DNA of 7,882 bases from contig JAJZIF010000164.1 of the NCBI GenBank assembly GCA_021810735.1, positions 1 to 7,882 of the forward strand. The letters are read 5' to 3'. The notes under the pieces were generated by a model, which saw only the letters and a list, made by a program, of their open reading frames with translations, was not told the origin of the DNA and did not search any database. The stretch is from Acidobacteriota bacterium. GTDB taxonomy: Bacteria > Acidobacteriota > Terriglobia > Terriglobales > Acidobacteriaceae. Made by a program: the position numbers and the translations under genes. Numbering within the stretch: position 1 is the stretch's first letter; every line of letters begins with the position of its first letter. Shown one piece after another: positions 1 through 6,453 of the stretch.

Positions 1-549
1 TACCCCCTTCAGGGGGTTCATCCCAAAAAACCACTGGTTGCCCTTCCTGGTCTGGTACCTATCGGGATCACGTTTCTCCTCCTTGTTCTTGGTCGATGAG
101 GGCGCATGGATGATCGTGGCATCGACGATCGTGCCGTTCGTGATCTTGATGCCCTGCGATTCGAGATGGCGATGGACCTCCCGGAAGAGCTTTTTGCCCA
201 GATGGTGTCTCTCGAGGAGATGGCGGAACTTCAGGATGGTGGTCTCATCGGGCACCGGCTCCCGGCCGAGGTCAATGCCCACGAATTGACACATAGACAC
301 CGATTCATACAAGGCTTCTTCCGCCCCCGGATCGGAGAGGTTGAACCACTGTTGGAGGAAATAGATGCGCAGCATGCGTTCAAGCCCCACCGGGGGCCGG
401 CCGTTCTCGCCCTTGGGGTAATAGGGCGCGATCACTGCACAGAGGTCGTGCCAGGGCACCACTTTCTCCATGTCCGAGAGGAATTTCTCCCGACGGGTGG
501 GTTTGCGATAGGTCTCGAAGGTGCCGGAGGCTAAGGTCAGCTGGCGCAT
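1..549 (-). CDS. IS5-family transposase, N-terminal part (cut by window edge)
   Basis: A DDE transposase that cuts and joins the ends of its own insertion sequence. I translated 183 codons without a stop from an ATG at 547-549. The start MRQLTLASGTFE, the stretch GRPPVGLERMLRIYFLQQWF (residues 50-69) and the stretch VPDETTILKFRHLLE (residues 99-113) are typical of the IS5 group N-terminal domain. TIVDATIIHAPSSTKNK (140-156) holds the first catalytic aspartate, D143. The end RKGNQWFFGM (168-177) leads to the usual second-Asp region, which is off the window. AAAGGGAT lies upstream of the start as a plausible ribosome site. One oddity is that after FGM the protein reads NPLKGV where relatives I recall read KAHIGVD. 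The frame is kept, so this may be a variant. The C-terminal part with the remaining catalytic residues is not seen, so intactness is unknown. Confidence 0.93.
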   Translation of the reverse strand, partial: MRQLTLASGTFETYRKPTRREKFLSDMEKVVPWHDLCAVIAPYYPKGENGRPPVGLERMLRIYFLQQWFNLSDPGAEEALYESVSMCQFVGIDLGREPVPDETTILKFRHLLERHHLGKKLFREVHRHLESQGIKITNGTIVDATIIHAPSSTKNKEEKRDPDRYQTRKGNQWFFGMNPLKGV

Positions 550-620
550 GCGGTTTATCCCTTTGAACTTGCGCTATTCTACCATAACGGCTTGTGTATG
601 GGGACTAAATCAGAGGTGCC
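1..620 (-). mobile_element. IS5-family (IS5 group) insertion sequence, one end only
   Basis: The element carries a transposase gene on the minus strand and continues beyond base 1. I place its outer end at base 620. Read on the minus strand from there it begins GGCACCTCTGATTTAGTCCC, and the four bases just outside (621-624) are CTAA, which fits the YTAR target duplicated by the IS5 group (family knowledge). The other terminus and the second copy of the duplication are out of view, so the boundary is an inference from the terminus-plus-CTAA pattern and its distance of 71 bases from the transposase start. The element lies outside the defence operon, beyond its terminator. Confidence 0.75.
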
Positions 621-624
621 CTAA
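621..624. repeat. candidate target-site duplication CTAA of the IS5 element
   Basis: CTAA directly abuts the inferred IS end at 620. It matches the YTAR consensus that IS5-group elements duplicate on insertion. Only one copy can be seen because the other end of the element is outside the window, so this remains a prediction. Confidence 0.5.
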
Positions 625-911
625 ACCCACACTTAAACCCAACCCCGCGTCGCTCCGCTCCGATGGGGTGGCAGCAATGGCCGGAATGCGCAACTGCCCA
701 ACAAGCTGGCTTTTTGACAATCGGGAGGGGGTAGCGGGACCAGGATGCGGCTGCGGACAAGGACATGCGCCTGACGCTAAAGAACGTCCGTCCCGGCACG
801 CCGCGACCGCGCAAGAAGCGCGGCTCGCCATGCGGCCTTTAAGGCCCCGCCTCCATACGCCGCCGGCACACCCACAATGAGCCAGAACCCCGCGTGGCAT
901 GCGGGAAGCAG

Positions 912-946
912 AAATAAAAACGCCCAACCGATAGAGGTTGGGCGTT
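912..946 (-). terminator. intrinsic terminator of the hsd-darTG operon
   Basis: GGTTGGGCGTT (936-946) and its exact complement AACGCCCAACC (919-929) form an 11-bp perfect stem with a 6-base loop. On the minus strand the stem is followed by a T-rich tract (TTTTTATTTC, antisense of 912-920, partly overlapping the stem end), the classic form of a rho-independent terminator. The other orientation lacks a T tract. It lies about 140 bases after the metallopeptidase stop and is the first good stop signal for leftward transcription of the defence operon. Confidence 0.85.
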
Positions 947-959
947 GAGTGGTGGTGGT

Positions 960-983
960 GCGTAGTTTACTACCGAACTACGC
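960..983. repeat. inverted repeat / hairpin in the operon 3' region
   Basis: GCGTAGTT (960-967) and AACTACGC (976-983) are exact inverted repeats separated by 8 bases. Inside this, GTAGT-TT-ACTAC (962-973) is a second, overlapping perfect inverted repeat, so two alternative foldings are possible. No T tract follows on either strand, so it is not a terminator by itself. It lies on the operon transcript just before the terminator and may be a 3'-end stabilising structure or a protein-binding site; its function is unknown. Confidence 0.6.
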
Positions 984-1087
984 GCTATTGGGGCCAGAGC
1001 GTAATCGAGCGTCTTTCTGCGGGGCATTGCCAATCGAGCAACCGCAGGCGGACGCCGATGCGTAGGCCGGCCTTCGCAACGACCAGA

Positions 1088-1789
1088 TCACACCCGGTCA
1101 TACTCCCGCGTTGCCTCGAGCAGCTTAGCCTTTCGGTCCGCGTAATCGGGCATCAATCCCTCCAGACGGCGCCAGTAGTCGTCGTTGTGATGTGGCTCCA
1201 CGAGATGGACAAGCTCATGGGTAATCACGTAGTCAATCAGCCGAATTGGGAACTGAAGTAGTCGCCAATTGAAATTCACCCGGCCAGTTGCGCTGCAGGA
1301 GCCCCAACGGTTGCCCAGGTCGAGAATCTCGACGGTGCTCGGCAAAAGCCCATACCGGTCGGACAGCAGCTTCACCCGTTCCTTAATCCAATGCCCGCCC
1401 GTCGCCTGAAACCACTCCCTGATTCGTGTATGGGCATCGGCCCTATCCGACTGCCTTAACTCCAACCATCCAGCCCTGCAGTGCACAGGCCCTGCTTGGT
1501 CTGCCACAAAGCGAACTCGATAGCTGCGACCTAAGTAGTAGACGGCATCACCACTCACGTATCCCACTGGACGCGGCAGGGGGCGAGATGCCTCCTTGAT
1601 GGCAAGCTTCTGGTACACCCAGAGCAGGCGGCTTTTCGCCCATTTTTCCAGCTGCTCACGAGGCGTTGTTTCCGGAGCGTAGAGCTTCAACTCGCCAGAG
1701 CGATCAACGGTCAGCCCAAGGGTCTTGCGCCGGCTGCTACGCTGGATCTCGAATAGCAGATCACCGACCGAAAGCGTTTCCCTGCTCAT
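1088..1789 (-). CDS. YgjP/DUF45-type M48-like zinc metallopeptidase
   Basis: A predicted zinc-dependent peptidase of the YgjP-like (DUF45, SprT/M48-related) family; 233 aa is a normal length. Residues 160-175 (NRWGSCSATGRVNFNW) match the family's RWGSC...NWRL signature. HELVH at 191-195 gives the zinc ligands H191 and H195 with catalytic E192, and HHNDDYW places the third ligand at H201, at the spacing family members show. No signal peptide or membrane segment is seen, so it should be cytoplasmic. The ATG start overlaps the hsdR stop as ATGA, indicating translational coupling, with GGTGGG just before it. Genes of this family are often found beside type I hsdR (established observation). A substrate has not been defined to my knowledge; processing or turnover of HsdR or damaged restriction complexes is an inference. 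It is the last gene before the terminator. Confidence 0.92.
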   Translation of the reverse strand: MSRETLSVGDLLFEIQRSSRRKTLGLTVDRSGELKLYAPETTPREQLEKWAKSRLLWVYQKLAIKEASRPLPRPVGYVSGDAVYYLGRSYRVRFVADQAGPVHCRAGWLELRQSDRADAHTRIREWFQATGGHWIKERVKLLSDRYGLLPSTVEILDLGNRWGSCSATGRVNFNWRLLQFPIRLIDYVITHELVHLVEPHHNDDYWRRLEGLMPDYADRKAKLLEATREYDRV

Positions 1790-4700
1790 CCCACCAGTAC
1801 CTCATGATTGTGCTTTGCCAGCGCCACCAGTTGGAAGGCAAGATCTCGGGCAGCCTGGGCTTGCAGACCGCCCGTGGTCATCAGCTGACGTACCAGATGT
1901 TTGGTCAGCATGTCGCGGGCGTGAGCATTCTTCCAAAATCCGATGCGTTTGATCTCCTGCCGGATATGATCGACGAGGTCGACAGTCATGCCAACCAGTT
2001 GTTGTTCCCGTGACGTGTCGAACGCCGCATTCTTGGATGCCACTTCCAGCACCAGCCGCACGAAAGGAACCTGGACATCCGGATCGAGTCCCGGAAAATC
2101 GTTGCGGTCGCCCTCCTTTAGTTCTTTGATGAACTGCTTCAGCGCCTGTTCCAGCGCCTCCCAGTTGTCCTTGAATGACTTGAGAATCTCCTCCAGCTTC
2201 TCGCTCATCTTCTTGGCGTAGGCCGGATTCTGGAGTTCGAAGCTGACGATATGGTAGCGCGCTGCGTGCTGCATCTCCGCAGCACGGGTCTTCGACGATT
2301 TCTGACCTGCCACCACCTTCTCAAAGTCCGTGTCGGTAATCGTGATCGGTGGAATCTTGGGATCTACACCCCTGGCCGCGACGTGCTTATCGATCAATGC
2401 ACGGACACGTTCCGGCACACCAAGCAAATTCAGCGTCGAGTCACGATACAGGTTGGCAGCGACTTTGTTGATGAAGCCCAGCAGCTTGGCATCGCGAAAC
2501 ATTTCCGGCGTTACTTCCGGGCGGTGTTCGAGGATGCTCAGCGTTTCGTAGAAGAGACGCAGCTTGTTGATGAAGTCGGCACGTATTTTCAGGTCGGCGA
2601 GCAAATCCACCGCAACCTGAACACCTCCAAGCAAGTCCGTAATTCCCCGATCCGAGAACACCGCCATCACCCGGGCGTGGCGGTCACGCAGCTTCGGCAG
2701 CTCGGTGTTGATGTCGAGACCGATGCCCTTGAGATCGTCGGCGTCGTAATCGCCCAATGCATCATTCAAATGGCGGGCCACGCCGATGTAATCAACCACG
2801 TAGCCGCGAGGCTTGCGGCCGCTGGTGCGGTTCACGCGGGCGATTGCCTGCAGCAAATCGTGCGCAATGATTTTGCGGTCGAGATACATCACCTGCTCGA
2901 CAGGTGCATCAAAGCCCGTCAGCAGCATGTTGGTCACGATCAGGAGGCCCAGGGGGTCGGACTTGTCCGACTTGGCCGGTGCCAAGCGCCGCTTGAACCG
3001 CTCAACCAGTTCTTCCTGCTTCTCCTTGTCCGTCCACTGTTTCCACGATTCGGGATCGTTGTGATTGCCGGATATCACGACGGCAAATTCGAGTGCTCGA
3101 ATCAGGTCAATCTTCGCATGCACATCGATCAAGAATCGCGTCTCTGCATCAAGCTTGGCCTGGTCATCTTCGGGCAGGGCAAGGATGGCGGGCGACACGG
3201 CTTCCAGTTGCGCTACGAGAGTAGCCCTAGCGGCCATGAGCTTCTCGTAATAGATCACCGCCGCATTGCGGCTGGTGGCGACCACCTGGCCCTTGTATCC
3301 CTCTGGTAGCACTACGCTCAAATAGTGCCGGAGCATGTCGGCCGCCTTTTTCTCAATCAGCAGCGGTGCCTCAAGCACATCTCCCTCGGTGGCGTACTTG
3401 GCCTTGATAATGGCGAGTTCGGTGTTGATGTACCCACGGAACAAGTCCTCGAATACCTGATCAAGGCTGGTTGCGTCCTTCACCATGCCGTCGGCAGTAC
3501 GACCTTCATACAAGATGGGCAGCGTAGCGCCATCCATCTCCGCATCCTGGAGCAGATACCGGTCGATGTAGTCGCCGAAGATTTCCCTCGTCTCGGTCTT
3601 TTCCTTGGACAGAATTGGCGTGCCGGTAAAGCCGATAATGGCAGCGTTCGGCAGCGCCTTGTGCAGGTTCCGATGGAGCGTCCGGGTATGGGAACGGTGC
3701 GCCTCATCCACCAGCACCAGGATGTTCTCCGAGTCGTTCAGCTCAGGGAACTGTTCGAACTGGATGGTTTCCTCAAAAGTGACCTGTTTGATTTCCTCGA
3801 CACGTTCCGGAACCTTGTCTTCACCCTGCTCGGCGACGCGGATTTCCTTGCGGGCGATGGTCAATTTGATCTTGTCCGCCTCGCGTCGGGCTTCCTGATC
3901 CTGGTATTTCTGGATCATGGCGAACACGATATCGGGGGATTGCTCACTCAAAATCCGCTGTGTTGCGGCAGTCGCCGATTCCCTGCGTTGCTTGTCGCTT
4001 TCTGATGCGCGCACTGTCTCGCCGGTAAAAGAGGCTGTTTCGCGCAGCTGCTTCTCCAGATCACTGCGATCCGTGACCACCACGATCTTGAACTTTCGGA
4101 GATCGCCCAGCGTGCGCATCTTGCGCACCAGAAACACCATTGTCAGGCTCTTGCCCGAACCCTGCGTATGCCTGACGATGCCGCCGCGTTCATCCCGTTC
4201 CGCGCCCGCTATTCGACTGCGGCCGGTTTTCAGGCGCTCGACGGCCTTGTGCACGGCGCGGAACTGCTGGTAGCGCGCCACCACCTTGCGCGTCCTGCCT
4301 TCACCCGACTGGTACAGGGTGAAATTGCGCATGATGTCCAGCAGGTGATCCGGGCGCAACATGCCGGCAACCAGTATCTGCTGGCTCGCCAGTCCCTTGC
4401 TGGAGGCGACTGGCGCTGCGGATTGCGCGGTGTCGGCCGACGTCTCGGTATCCTCCTGCCGATAGAACAACGGCGTACCGGCCCGAACTGCCTGCTCCGG
4501 CCCGAGCGCACGCAGTTCGGTGGATGCCGCCGCTTCGGCTTCGGCAATTTCCTGCGTGCGCGGAATCAACCCGACTTCCTCTCCCACCTGCGACATCGGC
4601 ACCGGGCTGGTGTCGGCCCATTCTAGATAGACCTCGGGCGGGGCACCGATGGTCGCCACGCGGGCCTCGAAGAAATTGCTGGCGATCAGCAACTGGTTGG

Positions 4701-5346
4701 AATGGAACAGCCGCTCGGCCCCTTCGTCTTCGGTGTATTGCTCGGGGTAGAGCTCCTTGCGCTGATTGGTGTAGCGAAGCAGCTGGTTGATCGCCTGGGC
4801 AATGGGCGCCTCGATGCCGGGGCTCTTGAATTCCGTCACCACCAACGGGATGCCGTTCACGAACAGGGCTGCATCCGGAATGATGTGGCCTCGTCCGCTG
4901 GTCAGTTGCACCTTGAACTGGTTGATGACCAGAAAGTCATTGTTTTCCGGGTGGTCGAAATCGATGTAGCGCAGCGGCTGCTGGCGACCGGCGTCCCATC
5001 CGGGCAAACCATCGGTCACCGTGCCCTTGAGCAGCAGTTCGGTAACCTGCCGATTCGCCTCCATCAAACGCAGGCCAGCGGTCAGTTCCAGTTGGCGAAT
5101 CGCCCGTTCGATGCGTGCGTCATCCAGCCAGGGCTGCCCGTCCGGGCCAAGGTTGATCTTGTGCAGCGACTTGGCCAGCCGATCCTTCAGCAGCACCTCA
5201 CGGAAATTTGCGCGCTCGGTGAGTTCAGGGACATCGGTGTCACCTGTCAGCCATTGCCAGCCCATCTTTTCGAGCTGCTGGCAGAAGGGCTGTTCGACCA
5301 GCAGGCCTTCCCATTCGATCTTGTTGTTCTCGCTGCCGTAAACCAT
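1786..5346 (-). CDS. hsdR: type I restriction enzyme R subunit (endonuclease/translocase)
   Basis: HsdR is the ATP-driven DNA translocase and nuclease that joins HsdM and HsdS to cut unmodified DNA. The protein has 1186 residues, slightly longer than many HsdR. The N-terminal nuclease domain holds D158 and E172-F-K174 (PDAALFVNGIPLVVTEFK), a PD-(D/E)XK site. After an Ala/Ser/Thr/Asp-rich linker (about 298-318) come the SF2 motor motifs: Walker A HTQGSGKS (393-400), DEAH (547-550), TGTP (574-577), LLTGFDAP (808-815) and motif VI QAIARVNRTSGRK (833-845). A charged insertion (about 482-535) sits between the first motifs and DEAH. The C-terminal helical region (about 1030-1186) is the usual assembly domain. 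The ATG at 5344-5346 is the only start after an in-frame TAG, preceded by a G-rich tract. All motifs look intact, so an active enzyme is likely. The gene follows darG by 44 bases and overlaps the peptidase gene by 4. Confidence 0.97.
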   Translation of the reverse strand: MVYGSENNKIEWEGLLVEQPFCQQLEKMGWQWLTGDTDVPELTERANFREVLLKDRLAKSLHKINLGPDGQPWLDDARIERAIRQLELTAGLRLMEANRQVTELLLKGTVTDGLPGWDAGRQQPLRYIDFDHPENNDFLVINQFKVQLTSGRGHIIPDAALFVNGIPLVVTEFKSPGIEAPIAQAINQLLRYTNQRKELYPEQYTEDEGAERLFHSNQLLIASNFFEARVATIGAPPEVYLEWADTSPVPMSQVGEEVGLIPRTQEIAEAEAAASTELRALGPEQAVRAGTPLFYRQEDTETSADTAQSAAPVASSKGLASQQILVAGMLRPDHLLDIMRNFTLYQSGEGRTRKVVARYQQFRAVHKAVERLKTGRSRIAGAERDERGGIVRHTQGSGKSLTMVFLVRKMRTLGDLRKFKIVVVTDRSDLEKQLRETASFTGETVRASESDKQRRESATAATQRILSEQSPDIVFAMIQKYQDQEARREADKIKLTIARKEIRVAEQGEDKVPERVEEIKQVTFEETIQFEQFPELNDSENILVLVDEAHRSHTRTLHRNLHKALPNAAIIGFTGTPILSKEKTETREIFGDYIDRYLLQDAEMDGATLPILYEGRTADGMVKDATSLDQVFEDLFRGYINTELAIIKAKYATEGDVLEAPLLIEKKAADMLRHYLSVVLPEGYKGQVVATSRNAAVIYYEKLMAARATLVAQLEAVSPAILALPEDDQAKLDAETRFLIDVHAKIDLIRALEFAVVISGNHNDPESWKQWTDKEKQEELVERFKRRLAPAKSDKSDPLGLLIVTNMLLTGFDAPVEQVMYLDRKIIAHDLLQAIARVNRTSGRKPRGYVVDYIGVARHLNDALGDYDADDLKGIGLDINTELPKLRDRHARVMAVFSDRGITDLLGGVQVAVDLLADLKIRADFINKLRLFYETLSILEHRPEVTPEMFRDAKLLGFINKVAANLYRDSTLNLLGVPERVRALIDKHVAARGVDPKIPPITITDTDFEKVVAGQKSSKTRAAEMQHAARYHIVSFELQNPAYAKKMSEKLEEILKSFKDNWEALEQALKQFIKELKEGDRNDFPGLDPDVQVPFVRLVLEVASKNAAFDTSREQQLVGMTVDLVDHIRQEIKRIGFWKNAHARDMLTKHLVRQLMTTGGLQAQAARDLAFQLVALAKHNHEVLVG

Positions 5347-5349
5347 TCG

Positions 5350-5390
5350 CCCCCCCGCCTGCTACGGACCGCCCCGTTTCGAGGCGGGAA
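5350..5390 (-). promoter_or_regulatory. structured darG-hsdR intercistronic leader with competing hairpins
   Basis: In the 44 bases between darG and hsdR the minus-strand RNA can fold in two exclusive ways. Fold A pairs CCGCCTCG (5387-5380) with CGGGGCGG (5376-5369) across an AAA loop, eight pairs with one G-U, starting three bases after the darG stop. Fold B pairs CCCGCCT (5388-5382) with AGGCGGG (5360-5354), seven perfect pairs, and would cover the G-rich stretch (seven G, 5356-5350) that is the only ribosome-site candidate for hsdR. The complementarities are seen directly; a regulatory role is inference, and in GC-rich DNA such pairings can arise by chance. No T tract follows, so it is not an intrinsic terminator. 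Confidence 0.4.
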
Positions 5391-6440
5391 TCAGTGCATC
5401 CAGCCCCGCTGCGCCAGCTGCATCCAGGCCGCGCGGATATGATCCGGCTTGAAGATGTTCTGCTTGCGTGGGTTCCACGCGTGAACCACGTCGATGGCGG
5501 CATCCATATCGACCGCCGGTGCTTCGCCCTGACGACCGCCGTAATGCGCAACCCAGTGCACGGTGGCCAGCAATTCCATGCCATAGGGCGTTTCGAATCC
5601 CTCGATCAGGTCGGCAACCTGATCCAGACGGGCCAAGGAATCCCGCTTGTCAGCAAGGAACATCGAAGCCTCGTCGACGGCGCCCGACAACAACTCGATC
5701 TCGGCATCCGGCTTCTGGCTGTCCCCGTAGCCGCGAATGAAATGTCCTTCCATCACCTCCAGCACCTTGTTGAGGTTGGGGGCGTAGGGGCCGTAATGCC
5801 CGGCCTTGTAGTTCAGTCGCAGGGGCTCGCCAGCTTCCTGCAGGAAATAGGCGAGCTTCTGCACTTCCAGCAGGGTACGGCTGTAGTCCAGCGCCGAGTA
5901 GGCATCCATCAGTTTTATGAACAAGGCTCGCGCCGGTGTCATGTGCGGCCGCTCCGTCCGTACCGGCATTGCCTTGGCTTCCGGAGCCCCCGCAGGCTCA
6001 AACAGCAACACCTGCACATCCGGCAGACCCGCAAACGCCTGCTCGATCATCGGCCGCACCACCCGCCATTCCAGCCCGCCCAGACCGCAGCCCAGCGGCG
6101 GCACCGCGATGGAGCGGATACCCAGCCGTTGCACATCGGCCACCAACGCCTTCAGGCCGGATTCGATATCCTCGATGCGCGACTTGCCCTTCCAATGCCG
6201 CTTGGTCGGGAAGTTGATGATGTAGCGCGGATTCACCAAGCCGCCGTTATCATGGATCATCATCCTGCCCGGCACCATGTCGCCAGCGTGGCAAGCCGCC
6301 TCGTAATGTTTGAAGTTGGCCGGGAAGGCCTGCTTGAATTGCAGGGCGATGCCCTTGCCCATGTAGCCGACGCAATTGACGGTATTCACCAGCGCTTCGG
6401 CTGGTGCCTCCAGCAAGTTCCCCCGGGTGAGTTGGATCAT
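5391..6440 (-). CDS. darG: DarG macrodomain antitoxin (DNA ADP-ribose hydrolase)
   Basis: DarG neutralises DarT in two ways known for the family: its macrodomain removes ADP-ribose from thymidine in DNA, and its C-terminal domain binds the toxin. Residues 1-155 form the macrodomain: GNLLEAPAEALVNTVNCVG (7-25), GKGIALQFK (28-36), the family lysine K80 in NFPTKRHWKGKSR (77-89; equivalent to the catalytic Lys of Thermus DarG as I recall it), and PPLGCGLGGLEW (114-125), the phosphate-binding loop. A short linker leads to a helical domain (168-349) with EVQKLAYFLQ (192-201) and AGHYGPYAPNL (213-223), reminiscent of Panacea/SocA-like antitoxin domains. The ATG follows the darT stop by 13 bases with a strong AGGAG site about 8 bases upstream, so the antitoxin has a better ribosome site than its toxin. 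It appears intact. Confidence 0.93.
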   Translation of the reverse strand: MIQLTRGNLLEAPAEALVNTVNCVGYMGKGIALQFKQAFPANFKHYEAACHAGDMVPGRMMIHDNGGLVNPRYIINFPTKRHWKGKSRIEDIESGLKALVADVQRLGIRSIAVPPLGCGLGGLEWRVVRPMIEQAFAGLPDVQVLLFEPAGAPEAKAMPVRTERPHMTPARALFIKLMDAYSALDYSRTLLEVQKLAYFLQEAGEPLRLNYKAGHYGPYAPNLNKVLEVMEGHFIRGYGDSQKPDAEIELLSGAVDEASMFLADKRDSLARLDQVADLIEGFETPYGMELLATVHWVAHYGGRQGEAPAVDMDAAIDVVHAWNPRKQNIFKPDHIRAAWMQLAQRGWMH

Positions 6441-6448
6441 CGAACGCT

Positions 6449-6453
6449 CTCCT
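6449..6453 (-). promoter_or_regulatory. strong Shine-Dalgarno of darG
   Basis: AGGAG on the minus strand immediately follows the darT TAG stop and stands 8 bases before the darG ATG. It is the best ribosome-binding site in the window. This supports independent, efficient initiation of the antitoxin, whereas darT depends on a weaker GGAG inside hsdS and on stop-start coupling. Confidence 0.75.

Larger units (their letters stand above)
625..1087. other. non-coding interval between IS end and the operon's last gene
   Basis: I see no convincing gene in these roughly 460 bases. The open frames on both strands are rich in Arg, Cys, Pro and Ser, have no recognisable motifs and overlap one another. 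What it does hold is structure: a terminator hairpin (919-946), a second hairpin (960-983), and a near-palindrome at 1060-1077 (AGGCCGGCCT core flanked by GCGT and TCGC) only 10 bases beyond the peptidase stop. There are also two small palindromes: CCGCGC-AAGAA-GCGCGG at 807-823 and GGCCTT-T-AAGGCC at 834-846. AACCCCGCGT occurs twice in direct orientation (641-650, overlapping the IS flank, and 886-895). I recognise no tRNA, phage attachment core or CRISPR repeat here. Confidence 0.6.

Noticed and set aside
106..534. 142-codon plus-strand open frame near the left end
   Set aside because: Antisense of the IS5 transposase, whose minus-strand translation matches the family throughout.
700..715. 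Possible plus-strand terminator at GCTGGCTTTTTG
   Set aside because: The T run is present but no stem longer than three pairs can be formed before it.
610..927. Minus-strand open frame of 105 codons in the gene-free block
   Set aside because: Cys/Arg/Pro-rich composition, no motif, would start on the terminator T tract and overlaps the IS end; not credible as a gene.
1000..1087. tRNA or attachment-site remnant next to the operon
   Set aside because: No T-loop consensus or cloverleaf pairing could be found on either strand.
2251..4005. Long plus-strand open frames (352 and 226 codons) opposite hsdR
   Set aside because: They mirror the hsdR codon pattern, have no motifs and would have to coexist with an intact 1186-residue HsdR.
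5397..5584. Possible frameshifted or second small gene at the darG 3' end on the minus strand
   Set aside because: It is an alternative frame inside the darG and hsdR start region; darG itself runs intact to its stop with family-like sequence.
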